From Rhynchospora pubera (lineage: Eukaryota; Streptophyta; Magnoliopsida; Poales; Cyperaceae), in the NCBI GenBank assembly GCA_028095005.1, contig CM051462.1:120518752-120582751 (forward strand): 64,000 bases of DNA, read 5' to 3'. The first letter of the stretch is position 1. Each line of letters opens with the position of its first letter. A program made the translations under genes and the position numbers. This document shows, one piece after another, positions 1-12,558 of the stretch. The notes under the pieces are model-generated. The model saw only the letters and a program-made list of their open reading frames with translations, was not told where the DNA came from and did not search any database.

Positions 1-1536
1 TGCAAACATTCTTTGAATTACAGGAGAGATCCATGCCTTATGAAACAGTTTTTAACTGAATCATTCATAAAAATTCGATAAAAACTTCCATTTCCTACTG
101 TATATTCATCTCAGGAGAGTTAACAAAAAATATTTTTATAATCTTGTATGCCTATATTGTACTAAGATATTTATTTTACCAATTGGATCCTAAGGATAAT
201 AACATGGCACACAAGATTTCAGAAACACCCTGCCCCAAAAAAGAGAAAAAAGAATTAAGAGATGGGTATTTATTGATTTGTTAACAAAACTAGAACCATC
301 CACAACGGGTTTTTTAAACTTAATTAACAATTAACTGATTTTTTTAACTTTTATTCAAACTCCAAGTTTTCATTTTTTTTTCCCTAGTCGACCGGAAAAA
401 AAAAAATCAATGTTTTGAAAACCGAAAAAAAAAACATATTAGTTGAAATAGAAGGTTGCTATATAGATTGCGCGTTTTCATTGACAGCTTGTAGTTACTA
501 TTTCCAGTTTAATTCATATTTCATGCTGTAGCTGTATGTACTGTTTTATCAAATGGACCTATACGAATATGAGCACGCATGTTACATGTGGCGATAACTG
601 CTCTCATTTCCTTTTATTTCCATTTTTCTGCTTTCTTTTTTGAATCATGATGATGGTAATAAAAGGATTAAAAGAACGGTGGCTGTAGAAGCCTAGAAGG
701 TTAGGAAGTAAAAAAGTAACTACCCGACAATGGTGTGATAGGCCCATTTTCGTATAATTTGCGCAATGATAAAAGTTAAAGCTCCAAGGTCAAAACTTAT
801 AAACATGAAAAGTTCTAATAATTCTCGTCTCGTTGGGCAAATGACAGCTTTTTTTTACTTTTTGCTTTTGACTTTTGTTTTGCTTTGTTTCTTTGTATGG
901 AGAAATTAACATATTTTTCATTTTACGAAACAAGGACTCGGGCGCCACTTGTATTATGTGTATAATAAACCTCATATGAAGTTCAGTTTTAGACGTGCAT
1001 TTTCCATAAAAAACAACATTAAAGACCAACAATTCTAAATATAATTTTCGGAAAAAAGAATGTATCAATTAACAATTATATATTAAATTTCAACGAACAA
1101 AGTTGCAACACCACACGAAAGGTCAATAAATTGGTACTTCAATTTGATCGGGATAAAATGTCTCAATGCATTGTTGCTCACTGGTATCAAGGATGAGCGG
1201 TCAGCCCGTCACTAACTTTTTACCTTGAAAATTGAATTAAAGTGAACATTTCAAGTACAATTTCAACTACTCCTGAACAATATCCGAATCAGGGGAATGG
1301 CTCCGGACACGCCCTGTTTACTCATCCACTCCTCCAATTTTTTTAAAATGATTTAAATTTCCTCAATCTAGTGCTAACATATGAGAAAACGAAACATAAG
1401 AGAAGAGAATATTTTGGTAAATTTGAAAGTGTTTGAGCAACTTTAGCTTGACCTGAGCAATTCCCCCGAATCAGATACAACAAGAAGCTTATAATTGGCT
1501 AAGCTAGAATATTTCTCAAGTTCAAAACTATCTCAA
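1..1536. other. Intergenic, no gene seen
   Basis: AT-rich sequence with scattered homopolymer runs. The only open frame of note is a 92-codon minus-strand frame at 790-1068, which has no recognisable motif and low-complexity composition. I see no RNA gene or clear transposon end here. Confidence 0.6.
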
Positions 1537-1545
1537 TTGTTAATA

Positions 1546-2717
1546 GGAAAAATTCTTTTCTGTACCCTCAAAAGTGAGGAAATATAGGATTTGTTCTCCA
1601 AAAATTAAAACTCCTAATTTTGTATCTCGAATTTCGAACGCTTTCTATATTTATCCCTATGCTATATTTTATAATATAAGTAAAACTAAAAATTTCTGAC
1701 TCTTTTACTTGTTCGAATCCAAACCCAATCGATTAAACAACTCGACTGAACCAGTCCCATTCTTGTCTCTCGATCCTTCTCTCTGTCCAGACCCATCTCC
1801 TCTTCAATCTCTCCCCTCTCGCGCACACACAGGAGGAACCCTAGCACCTCCGTCCGCCTACGTATGAGATTCTCGTACTTGAGGCGCGCCTTGACCTTCG
1901 CACGGAATAGAAGAATTTTCCTGGCCCGTTTTAATTTTTCAATAATAATTCCCTTAATTTTGACTTACTATGTTATTTTTGGGTGCCGCAAATTTCAATA
2001 ATTCTCGACTGTAATCCCTTAAATTTCATTTAGAATTTAATATCGGACTCATTTTCACAACCAAATATAGCAGTACAATTTATTAATTAACTGATATTGA
2101 CTTGTGATTAGAACTTTTTGAGAGTTCCCAATCCTTCCTGAAAAGCATGGATGAATGCATCCATCTCTTGTTTGAGCCCCACTGTGATCTGCACGCTACC
2201 TTTCTCCTTCCCGGCAACCATCACAACATCCCCATCGTTGGACATGTACACGAGCCCTTCAAATTCTGGTTTACCCCAACCAAAATCCTTATCATAGAGC
2301 TGCAGTTTATTTGAACCTTTAACCCACTCAATGATGCCAAATTTAATGTCAGAATCTCCCTGACAATACGGCCGTCCATGAAAATGAGCATGAATGTGGG
2401 CAAGGGTTCCTTCTGTGTGTGTGCGAGAGGAGATGGGTTGAAGAGAAAGAGATGAGTCTGGATCCAGAGGAGAAAGAAGAGATCGAGAAAGAAGAATGGG
2501 ACCAGTCAGTCGAGTTATTTAATCGATTGGGTTTGGATTCGTAAAAGGGTCTGAAGTTTTGAGTTTTATTATTTTAATCTTATTTATATTAGAAAATATA
2601 GTAGAGAGGCAAATACAGAAGGTGTCCGAAATTCAGAGGGGCAAAATCAGAAGTTTCAACTTTCGAGGAACAAATCTTGTATTTCCTCAAATCTGAGGGA
2701 TATAAAAAAAATTACCC
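1546..2717. mobile_element. Non-autonomous MULE (Pack-MULE)
   Basis: The element is bounded by long terminal inverted repeats of about 280-300 bp: the left arm runs from 1546 to about 1840, and the right arm, about 2400-2717, reads as its reverse complement. Matching pieces include gaggaaata.a.gatttgtt near both ends and the CT-rich block tctcctcttcaatctctcc against its complement. A 9-bp direct repeat, ttgttaata, flanks it at 1537-1545 and 2718-2726. Long inverted repeats with a 9-bp target duplication are typical of Mutator-like elements. It encodes no transposase. The interior carries a captured piece of a BAHD acyltransferase gene, which makes it a Pack-MULE. Confidence 0.85.
2108..2394 (-). 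pseudogene. Captured BAHD acyltransferase C-terminal fragment
   Basis: Read on the minus strand, this stretch is open for about 95 codons and ends at TAA (2108-2110). It contains LYDKDFGWGKPEFEG, which matches the DFGWG motif that BAHD (HXXXD-type) acyl-CoA-dependent acyltransferases carry near their C terminus. It continues with a strand-loop-strand region containing VQITVGLKQEMDAF and a short tail, as in family members. BAHD enzymes are usually about 430-450 residues, so only the last fifth or so is present; the HXXXD catalytic motif is missing. The fragment sits inside a MULE with no start context of its own. It should not make an enzyme, although it could be transcribed as part of the element. 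Recognition rests on the motif and its setting; the exact left edge of the capture is uncertain. Confidence 0.8.
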
Positions 2718-2726
2718 TTGTTAATA

Positions 2727-3049
2727 TCACAATGATCATATCGTCAATAATATAAATTATAGTTAGGAGGATCATCAATGAAATTATTATCATTGTTTTT
2801 TGTAAGATCATTTTTTGTTTTGGTAGATGAAAAAATTGAACCTTGTTTCTCAAATTTATAATCGTCTACTCTTGATTGCTGCTATGAATTTAAATCATCA
2901 AATATCTAAGATTCATTTTTCCCCTGCATAAGACATTGTTTACACTGCTAATTAAGGCCCAACGTTCTAAGACATCATATATATTCTTTTAAATCTAACT
3001 ACTAATTAAGTATATGAGATCTACATGTGTATAGACCGAATGGTGTAAC
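2727..3049. other. Intergenic, no gene seen
   Basis: AT-rich spacer between the Pack-MULE and a degraded LTR-like stretch. No feature recognised. Confidence 0.5.
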
Positions 3050-3600
3050 ATAAGGTTCATATGAATAATTTGGATCAACACAAGCACCGTTCGAACCTAG
3101 TAAGGATGGATTCTGGTTGAACAGTGAGTGGGTGAGTCAAGACCAATGATTTCGAAGTTCTTTCGGACCGAATTGTCTAGAACTCGGACCGAATGTCTGG
3201 AATTCAGATTGAATTGTGCACCAACATAGCATATTTAGCAAGTTTAAAATAGGAATATGTCAAATTCTTTCAGGTACGAAGATTTCTTGTGGAATTAGTG
3301 TCTTTTCTTATTCAGGAGGATCTAATGTGTGTCAGAAGAGAAGTAAATTGTAAAGAATAAATAAAAGAATTTTTATATTAATTTTATCACCAAAAGGTCT
3401 AGTTGCCTAATGTAATTTGTTGTCTATTTATCTTCTTATTCTCCCTCAAACAATGTATCTTATAATTATTATAGAAAATAATAAAAAAAAGACTGTGCGT
3501 GTGTGTGAAGGACGTAGGCACCAAGTTGGTGCTGAACCTCATTAAATTTTAGTGTTCACTTGTATTTGATTATTCTGAGATTCTCATGCTAACTAACCCT
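3050..3600 (+). mobile_element. Diverged Copia-type LTR remnant
   Basis: The segment parallels the 366-bp LTR of the Copia element at 52.6 kb, in the same order. A block of ttcggaccgaatt and ctcggaccgaatg motifs (about 3150-3200) corresponds to the ctcggtccgagtt block. Then come a region with ctccctcaaacaatgtatc, a gtgcgtgtgtgtgaaggacg run, ggtgctgaacctcattaaat and a tail with gtgttc (3490-3590). Boundaries and a second LTR could not be found, so this is probably an old solo LTR or LTR fragment. Confidence 0.4.
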
Positions 3601-3964
3601 AAGGGCTACGGTTCTTATGGATTGTGCTTCGTCGAACCTAAAATAAAATTTTCATTGCGTAGACATTCAAATTCTTAATATTGTATTAGTACGTGGCTCA
3701 GAGATTGGAGGACAAAATAGATACAATGGAAGGTAAACAACTACTCGAAGCAAGTACAAGATAAGTGTTTCTTCAACCAAAAGGATGCATGGAGATAAAC
3801 AACTGTTTAAGTAGCTTTTTCTACATCGACCTTAGAGCACAATCTGAGGCATAAGCTACATCAAATAAGTGCTACTAAATTGCATGAAGTTTTCGCAGAG
3901 GTGTTGCTCGGGTTGTGTGGCCCATATATGAGCGGTGATTAATTGGAATCCAATCACTACCATA

Positions 3965-4595
3965 TAGGGCTGTCAATGGTATGGTACGATACGGTAGAAG
4001 GTATTTTCATACACGTATCCGCTAAAATTTTCTTTACCCATACCCGTACCCTTACCCGCTAAAAAAGCTTTACCCGTACCCGTTAAGAATTAACGATAAG
4101 GGTAGAATAACAGTACATAACGGATAATAATAGTATTATTAATTTCATAAAAATATATAATGTAATAAATAAATAATATCAAATAAATATATAGATAAAG
4201 TAAAATATTTAGATAATATTTTAGATATAACAAAAATTATGAAATTTATTCTCATATCAATTGAATTCAATCTATATAACTAATTATAAATTATAATATA
4301 ATATAGAATGAAAAATCATCATCATAAATAAGTTTGGATGAAGATTGAAATTAATAGCATATCTTTTGAGATATGCTAAAAACTTGATTATATATACATA
4401 TATATTTGTAAAATATTACCCGTTAGATAATGGGTACGAAATAATCCTTACCCGTACCCGATAAGTTAACGAAAATTTTTCTTTACCCGTACCCATACCC
4501 GTTAGTTTAACGAAAATAAAACCTTACCCGTACCCGCCTTATCGAATACGGTACGGGTAGGGTAAACGAGTAAACGGATTTCATTGAAAGCCCTA
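3965..4595. mobile_element. hAT-like non-autonomous element
   Basis: The ends are inverted: tagggctgtcaatgg at 3965 and, on the other strand, tagggctttcaatga ending at 4595. Both arms are full of repeats of tacccgtaccc (and its complement), while the core is nearly pure A/T. No coding sequence and no clear target duplication were found. End motifs of this kind are common in plant hAT-type miniature elements; the family assignment is an inference. Confidence 0.6.
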
Positions 4596-4599
4596 CTTT

Positions 4600-5489
4600 A
4601 TGAAAGTAGATTTGTCAAACCACAACAAAATAAGGTATATGTTTTATATTTTAGGAGATTAGATCAACAAAGTTTGATTGTTGTGTAGTCATAATCTTGT
4701 CTAGAATATCAAAAATAATTTTATGTGAAATAAGTATATGGGTCAAGCATCATTTGGAAATCAAATCATGGTTCAAATATGTGTGTACTTGATCTGAGTT
4801 GCGGTGAATTCGGTCCGAATTCAGAACAATTTGGTCCAAATTTCTAGCATTAGATGATTTTTTTTTTGTGTTGGGATTAAGTAACCTAGATGGTCATGAT
4901 CCCTACCTTCTCATTGTGTGAGACCCATAACTATATATGTACCCTTGTTACTCTTGCCTATGTGATAAGAGAGGGAGATGATGTATGCTACTTTATTATG
5001 CTACTAATGGCGATGTATTGATACGTTTGTCGGGGTATTTCTCAGAAAGTTATCAGTTTCTAATCGAATGATGTGAGTGCAAAAAACAAAAATTGTCCAA
5101 GAGCGAGTGTGAAATGTTTAGCTGGGTGTATATCCAATTGACCTAGGATGTGAGATAATGTTTTAATTAACAAGTTTGTTAAATGTCCTATATGGTTTAA
5201 CCGGCTTCCTCTAAGATACAAGTTTGTAGGTATCGCTAGTTGCACGGTCCATTTGCCAATATGAAGACTTGACTAAGTAGAGACAACATTTCCAAGAGTA
5301 AGATTGTAGGAAATATGGAGATGTTGCGGGTCTGTTTACGGACCGTAGTGTGTCATCGAGGTTCACGAAGTACGTCCATGGACCAGAGGGAATATGACAG
5401 ACTGACTAGATAATGATTCAGTCATTAGTACTTTTGGGAAAGAGTGCTATCTTATAAATATATGGTCTCTAGTCATTTCTATTGTGTAG
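4600..5489. other. Degraded retroelement-like sequence
   Basis: The stretch contains gaattcggtccgaattc at about 4806, a diverged form of the repeat found in the Copia LTRs, followed by LTR-like text such as accttctcattgtgtgag. No open pol frame survives. Later sequence to about 5.83 kb, interrupted by a MITE, may belong to the same decayed element. Nothing more specific can be supported. Confidence 0.3.
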
Positions 5490-5678
5490 GGCTCTGTTTG
5501 GATGCGTTGAGAATAAGGTAGGAAGAAGGAAGAATGGAAGAAATTTATTGGAAAGGGGTAAATTTATTGGGAAGTGTGTAACTTTTGTGAAGAGTTTGGA
5601 TGGTTAGAAATAAATTTATTGGTAAAAAGTGGTTATTCCTTATTCCTTATTCCGGAAAGAAGCCATCCAAACGGAGCC
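5490..5678. mobile_element. Harbinger/Tourist-type MITE
   Basis: A 189-bp element with inverted ends ggctctgtttggatg and catccaaacggagcc. It is flanked by the 3-bp direct repeat tag. The interior (ggaagtgtgtaacttttgtgaagag) is shared with the other copies in this window. Confidence 0.8.
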
Positions 5679-8600
5679 TAGGAGACACGATGACACCGTG
5701 AGAGATGGAATAGAAGAGAGAAAAAAGCTCTATTAAAACTAGTGCTTCTTCTCCTTTAAACCTAATCTCCATTAGCTAGAGATGGATTCCACCGAATCGA
5801 GAGTTTTGTTCCCGTGTGAGTCAAGTCTGACACTTAGACTATGAATAGTGGGGGATTGCAATCAATCCTCACCAACGATAGTTGAAGACGGGACTGTGGT
5901 ATAGCGAGACCACATAGTGAAGACTTGTGCGAGGAAATCCGAATTAAAAAGAGATTTTGGCACGCTTTCGCATTCGATATGATTGACTCATACTTATCGA
6001 TTTTCTTCCAGTAATTATGATAATAAAAAAAATGTTTGTCAATTGCTAAGAGGGGAGGGGGCCGGGGTGGGGAGGGATTGTTAAAAACTTCAAATGTTGT
6101 GGACATAAAAATCATCGGGCTCCACTTTTATCTTGTTTTTTAGAATACTTTTTTAGAAAAAAGAAACTACCCAACAGCACAAAATAATTTGTCGAGGGGA
6201 ATAGGAAATAACAGATACATTATCCTAAGACGCGCGATTATACACCGATCGAGTAAACGGAAGATAGTTTTCAAACATATGTATTCTAAAAACATTTCCA
6301 CGAAGTTGAACGACATTTATTATAAGGGGTCAGTGTCTGTCCTTTTGGTTACGTATTTGCTTAAATAATGGGCATTTAACTTTCAGAGAAAATGACTTTC
6401 TTTTTTACCAATCACTACCTAATTTAATGATTGAAGTTAAAATTAATACATAAAGATATAAAATACATAAATAAGTAAATTGCAGGTATACCTTTTCTTC
6501 GGCACAGAATTTTGTTTTAAGTCCAGTACATATATTTGTTTTGTAGTTGTATCATTGTATGCTATTTTTCCGGTGTGCTTAAGGCGATTAAATCAGCGAA
6601 TGTACATCCTTTGAGTTGCCTTTTTTCCTTTTTTTTTTTCCCCCCCAATTAGAAATAAAGATAGTGTCATAGAGGTTAAGTGTCCCACCATTAATTATAA
6701 TTTATAAATATTTAAATATTCATAAGTAACTATTCAACTGAATTTACGTGTGTTCCTTACTGGTGATGCATTTTGGTTAGTGATCATTAGAGCAAAGACT
6801 AACTAAGAATTATATTTGGTTATTATTTTACGGGTCAATGCTGTTAGCTTATAACTTTTGATAATATTAGAACTAATAATATTTTTTTTGATACACTAAA
6901 TAGCGAATAATATTTGTTAAATATTTCAAAATAAATATGTTTTTATTTTTTCGATTTACAACAAATTATGAAAATTTGTATTCAGCATTTTATTAAGAAA
7001 GGTGCTAACAATCGACGTTTTAATACTCTCTTCTCTGAACCGTGCACTAACCAGAAAGTGCTATATAGTTCTGCATTTTCATCTTAACTATAAACATCAA
7101 CTTTTCATAAATTTAAATTCATATATATATGGTACGAATTTTAGTACAGAAAATTGCCACTTAAGTTTGTATTTGAGAAAGAACAAAATTGATGTGTGTT
7201 TCACCATGTGTGGTGGATAAACTAAGGAAAAAAATGCTCCAGGCAAGTAGGCAACAGAAGTATCTCTTTTTATATTAATCTGGGTGTGCGGAATTATAAG
7301 ATAGTACTGGTTTAATTTGTCATATGAGGTGACGTAGAAATCTATTTATCATTATAATTGTCTTTGTTGCTTCTGATTCTGTTGATTGCTTCACTTGTTG
7401 ATGTAACAGGCCAGATAAGAATATCTGGTTGTGGAAAAATCATACTCTTTTCCTCATAAAAACTTCCGATTTTATTTTTTATTAGAAACTAGCAAAAATG
7501 CTCTCACATATGAGCAAACAATAAAGAAACAAAATAATATTAGAGAATAAAAATATATTGCTCAATCTATTAGCAATACAGATAGATATGTTGCTCAATT
7601 TATTTTCTTATTAGACATAAAACCAAAACATATTGTTCTTTCGTCTAGTAATTGATATCCAACCACATATCAAATCGATCGAACTATACAAACATATGCT
7701 TACATGCTAAATCTAGTGTGTAACCACTTTTGAATTATACAAGTTAGAGATAGAGATTGATTTGAGGTTTTTTTTTTTAAGTTTCGATTTTTTGGATTAA
7801 CATTGGACAACATCTAAAATTTTATAAATATAGCATCCTTTTGTTTTTTTCTCAATAATTTTAGTTTTCGTCTATTGTAACTTATATACTGTTTTGTCGA
7901 CAAGCAACCAGCTATTTTACTCACTACCAAAGAATCGAATGTGAGATAGAAATTTCTCTTTTAAATATCTCAAAAGTTACAAGGAATTGAAATTTCTATA
8001 ATATTTGAGTGTATTAAATTAAATGTTAAAACTAGCTTGTGTCATTAATCTAGCGTGTTATCTTTAAAAGTGGTTGGTAATTTTTCATATCTCACTGTAG
8101 CTACCAGCTGCTCTGTGTATTTATATATTCGTGACAGCTTGAATTGACTACACGTATCATTTGTAATGTAACCTCCAACAAGATACTAAATGTTTGAAGA
8201 AAGATACATCATGATAAAGTATAAATGTTGATAAAAGATCGCATACACACTTCAGTACCGTTTCACCTTTTCTCTCCAACCTTACAAGAAAGAATATATA
8301 TATTGAATATAATCATACTCTTTAATCTCTCACCAAAAGTTAATGCCGTTTTTGTATACCCAATGAATATTTCCAATTTTATGGTTTTATTTTGCAACAT
8401 TGGATTATATAACTACTCATAACTAACCTCTAACCAGCAACTAAAATTATTATCCCTTTTAATATAAGTTATTATTTTAAAATTGTGTTTTCACAAGTTG
8501 ATACTGCAAATTTATTTCGCCAATTAAAGAAATTTGTTCAGCTAATCTCCCCATATATCTTGAGCTGTCTAGTGAAGAATTTTCCAAAGAAAACAGGTTT

Positions 8601-9231
8601 GGAAGACAAAAGTGGGAGACAGGAACTATTTCTATTTGTTTTCGCAAATTAATGACCAACACTCTAATGCAAATAATTGCTCCTCGCATTCACTTTCATG
8701 GCCCATCTATGCAAAATTAATGACCAACTCTGTAGGCTGGATATCATGGTAGTTTTGTTAGGTAGCACCTTAATTTCGGCTCATAAGACCAACAGAGCAC
8801 AATATTTTGTTCTCTTTTACAAACAGAATAATCACATCTCATATATCTCAGTACAGTTTCGTTTCTGGAACCTACAGAAACAGAATTGGTACTAAAGTTC
8901 AGTCTCGAATGTCGGTCCATGTTGGTCAATTGTTTTAGCTTTTTCTTTAAACATCAAGTGACCCATGCACTGTGAAAAATGACTAAAGGGAATTGAACAT
9001 GGAGTGTCGCATAGGAAAACAGATGGATTAAGAAAAAACTAAAATTGCTACATACTTAAGCATTCCAAAAAACCAACCAACATGAAATTATTATGTGTTT
9101 TGCCTGAGTAATATTGATCTACACTGTTTTTTGTTGGATCTTCTTTGGAGTGCGGCCAAAATAAAATCCAGATGAAAAATCGATCCAAACAAAACGTAGA
9201 TTATAAATTTATTCAGAATTAAAAAAAAAAC
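5679..9231. other. Intergenic, no gene seen
   Basis: Long AT-rich region. Open frames at 5834-6115 (minus), 7002-7220, 8225-8422 and 8677-8895 (plus) and 8477-8689 (minus) are short and carry no recognisable domain or codon signature. No transposon ends or RNA genes were identified. Confidence 0.6.
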
Positions 9232-9234
9232 TTA

Positions 9235-9377
9235 GGCTCCGTTTGGATGAGGTGTGGAAAGAAAGGAAGAAGTGGGAAGAAGTATTGGAATGTGTGTAAC
9301 TTTGTGAAGAGTTTGGATTGTTTATAATAAATTTCTTCCCTTCTTTCCTTCTTCCCACATGGTATCCAAACGGAGCC
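9235..9377. mobile_element. Harbinger/Tourist-type MITE
   Basis: A 143-bp element with inverted ends ggctccgtttggatg and tccaaacggagcc. It is flanked on both sides by tta, the usual 3-bp target duplication of PIF/Harbinger elements. Confidence 0.85.
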
Positions 9378-10053
9378 TTAGATATAACAATATTAATCCA
9401 AGTTATTTTATTTTATATCATTTAGGAATAATATTTTTGATATTGAATAACTAATTTTAATTTTATTCTCAAACGATCCAAACGCATCTAAAACAACGCA
9501 TCCTAGAAGAGGTTAAATGTAATTCGCCAGTTCCTTTTGCTCATTTTTATCTGATTATCTTTGTACTTCCTATACTAGATCAACCAACCAACAGTTCTTC
9601 AGTAAAGAGTTAAAGGCTTCAATGGATCAAAGCAAAGCATACAACAACCAATGGTACCGTTTATTCCTGTAATAACATCCATTTTTTTTATCCGTACATC
9701 ATCAATTAATTCAATATTGAATATAAGACCAAGACGAGAACAAATTCTAGATAGCCTTATTGATCATCGAACACAGGTTGGTAAGATACACAGAAGAATG
9801 TTGGATCGAGCAATGTAATTATAGCATGTAACATTGAATTTGTTGTCTTTTTCGCCTGTTATAATATGAATTTTAACGAAGAAAAAAGACATGAACTTGA
9901 GTTGCGAAGGTAATTTTGTTTTTCCATGGCAATTCCTACCGAACCAACCTTTGAAGATATAATGACAAAACTTAAAAAAAAAGTAATAATACCAAAATCA
10001 TAAAATTTTGAGTTATTATTGTTCTTTTTTTTGGGAAAATAATAGAAAAACTC

Positions 10054-10214
10054 TTGGGGCGTTTGGATGGGTTGGGAATTGGGAGAATAGCCAATTCTAG
10101 GCATAAATTTATTGGAAAGTGTGTAACTTTGTGAAGAGTTTGGATTGTTTATAATAAATTAAATTCCGGAATTTGCTATTCTTGTAAATTCCGGATTCAT
10201 CCAAACGACCCCAA
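10054..10214. mobile_element. Harbinger-like MITE, variant ends
   Basis: Inverted ends ttggggcgtttggatg and catccaaacgaccccaa enclose a core related to the other Harbinger MITEs here (gtgtgtaactttgtgaagag). The outer bases differ from the ggctccg type. No clear target duplication was found. Confidence 0.7.
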
Positions 10215-10386
10215 GGTAACTATGAGCATTTCATTCCTTTGGCCATAACCTAGGATAGACCCATGGGAATTCTCACCTTCTCTATCGGTGTACTGTACAT
10301 ATTTGCAGTGTAGGCCGTTGATCTTCTTAAGGTTCGTGCTTAGTCTAATCTCAACTAAATTCACAGCTCTCCTAACTTCTTGAAAT

Positions 10387-10518
10387 GGCTCCGTTTGGAT
10401 AAGGTGTGGGAAGAAGTATTGAGAAGTGTGTAAATTTGTGAAGAGTTTGAATTGCTTATAATAAATTTATTTCCTTATTTCTTTTTTTCTTCTTTTCAAA
10501 TGGAATCCAAACGGAGCC
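10387..10518. mobile_element. Harbinger/Tourist-type MITE
   Basis: A 132-bp element with ends ggctccgtttggat and atccaaacggagcc and the same internal core as its relatives. No exact target duplication remains. Confidence 0.75.
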
Positions 10519-11581
10519 ACATGGTTACATGGGACGGGATGAGAGCCACCCAATGGCTTGAATTAATTTCTTTTATCTTAATCTACCTCCGTCTAAAATA
10601 TATTATATGTACAATTATTCATGTAAATTTTTCTACCACTACTTTTGTTCTCACGCTAAATTTTAAATGGAAGGAGGTGATTTTTGAGAGAGTTAATAAA
10701 AAGATTGGTAAATCAATTCAATTGTCATTCAATGACAATGAGGTACTCTTTTGAGTTTCCCGTTGTCGGCGGGATTAGACAAAATGAACTGAGACTCTGA
10801 GTTGTAAAGTTAACATGATTCCCTGTTTTGTCGAAGCATGCTTCATAGTTTTAGTTATTGCAATCTCATTAACTAATTCTGATTTTTTGCAAGGGCATGC
10901 ACGGAAAAGAAATAAGAAAAAGAAATGAATTAATCATTCAGAAAAAATAAATGACCTTGAAACTGTCTACGCGTATTTAACTATTCAAATTGGAAAAATT
11001 AAATAGAGAAGACCTTCAATCCATCTTTTCATTTTTTTTAAAGCCATCTCAAAAGCCTCCAACAGATAGATTCGATACAGTTCATCAACAGTTTTTTTAT
11101 TTTTCTTCCAACAATTACAGATTAATCATTAATGATTATAAAAGAATAATTTTCAAAGGGAATGTTCTTGCTTGCCAGATCTAACTTACCCAAGTATAAG
11201 TCATTTATTAATTCCAAAATAGCGCGAAGATGCATCAACTTGAAATAATAAAAGAATAATGACTAAAATATTGATAAAAATATGTGACATTAACATTGTT
11301 ATTGTAACAGATTTGAATAATAATTGCCAAAAAAAAAAAAAGAATTTCCGGCGTAGAATTGGGCGAGTCAAATCACGAACATAGCAGTTAGCAACTCCCA
11401 ATTTAATATTCAGGGGACGGGGTGAAAAACATGTAAATTTGTGGCAACCAAAGCTAACTAGAATGGGAATATGGTATATGATGGATTTGATAACTGTTCA
11501 GTTTGGCTAGCTGATACGAGCAGGAACTTTCCAGATTTAAATTTTAATAATAGCTTGAAAGCATGCACATAGAAATGAGGT
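10519..11581. other. Intergenic, no gene seen
   Basis: AT-rich, with short unconvincing open frames only. No repeats or RNA genes were recognised. Confidence 0.5.
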
Positions 11582-11589
11582 GTTGAAAG

Positions 11590-12187
11590 TAAGGGTGAAA
11601 ACGGTTTATCCGCACCGAACCGCATTCGAATCCGAAAAATATGCTTAATATTCAAACCGTATCCGAATCCGAACATATCCGTATTCGTATTCGTATCCGA
11701 CAAAAAAATATGGATGCGGATATAATTTGACTAATATCCGATCCGTATCCGTATCCGACAAAAAAATTCGTTATCCGATCCGTATTTGGTCTTTATCCGA
11801 ACCGTTTTCACCCTCAATTAAATCAAAGACACAAGATAATAAACTTAATTACTCCTCTAGCACCTATAGAAAAGATTTTGATTTAATAAACTAAATTTTT
11901 ACTAGTTAGATTGACTTAAAATAACATTTTGGCAATATAATAACATAATATGATGATAATATGGAATTAATTATTTATTTTTTGTTAATTTATATATATC
12001 TGTTTTAATATCTAAATATATTTGTATTCGTATCCGTATCCCGTAATATCTGATTCGTATTCGTTTAACATCCGACCCGTATCCGTATCCGAACATATCC
12101 GTATTCGTATTCGAATCCGGAAAAAAATATGAATACGGATATGGTATGACCACTATCCGAACCGTATCCGATCCGTTTTCATCCCTA
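11590..12187. mobile_element. hAT-type non-autonomous element
   Basis: A 598-bp element with inverted ends taagggtgaaaacgg (left) and tagggatgaaaacgg (right, complement). It is flanked by the 8-bp direct repeat gttgaaag (11582-11589 and 12188-12195), the duplication length expected for hAT elements. Both arms consist of variants of tatccgtattcg and atccgaatccgaa. An internal copy of the terminal motif (ccgttttcaccct, ending at 11815) suggests a nested or rearranged copy. No transposase is encoded. Confidence 0.8.
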
Positions 12188-12558
12188 GTTGAAAGTCGTT
12201 TTCACAAAATAAAATAAAATAAAAAAATCGTAAATCTATGTTATTAACTTGGTTTAATCTTTTACGTCGATCCTTTTCTGTCACGCAAAAAGCCTTTTCG
12301 GCCCATTATGCCTAATAACTGGGTCGTAGCATTATAGCATCTTTAATATTCTTTATTGCTAAGGTATTTTTTCAACAATTTTAAAACCCAAGGAAATAGA
12401 GAGATATGGTACCATATACTAATACTGATACGATTACATAAACAGACAAGGGGCTCCAGATCATCCCAAGAGTCTATTAATTATTCAGTAAAACAAGATA
12501 ACCATATTGGAAGATAAACTGAAAGTAGCAGTCTTTTAAAATGAGGTCCAGCTCGAGT

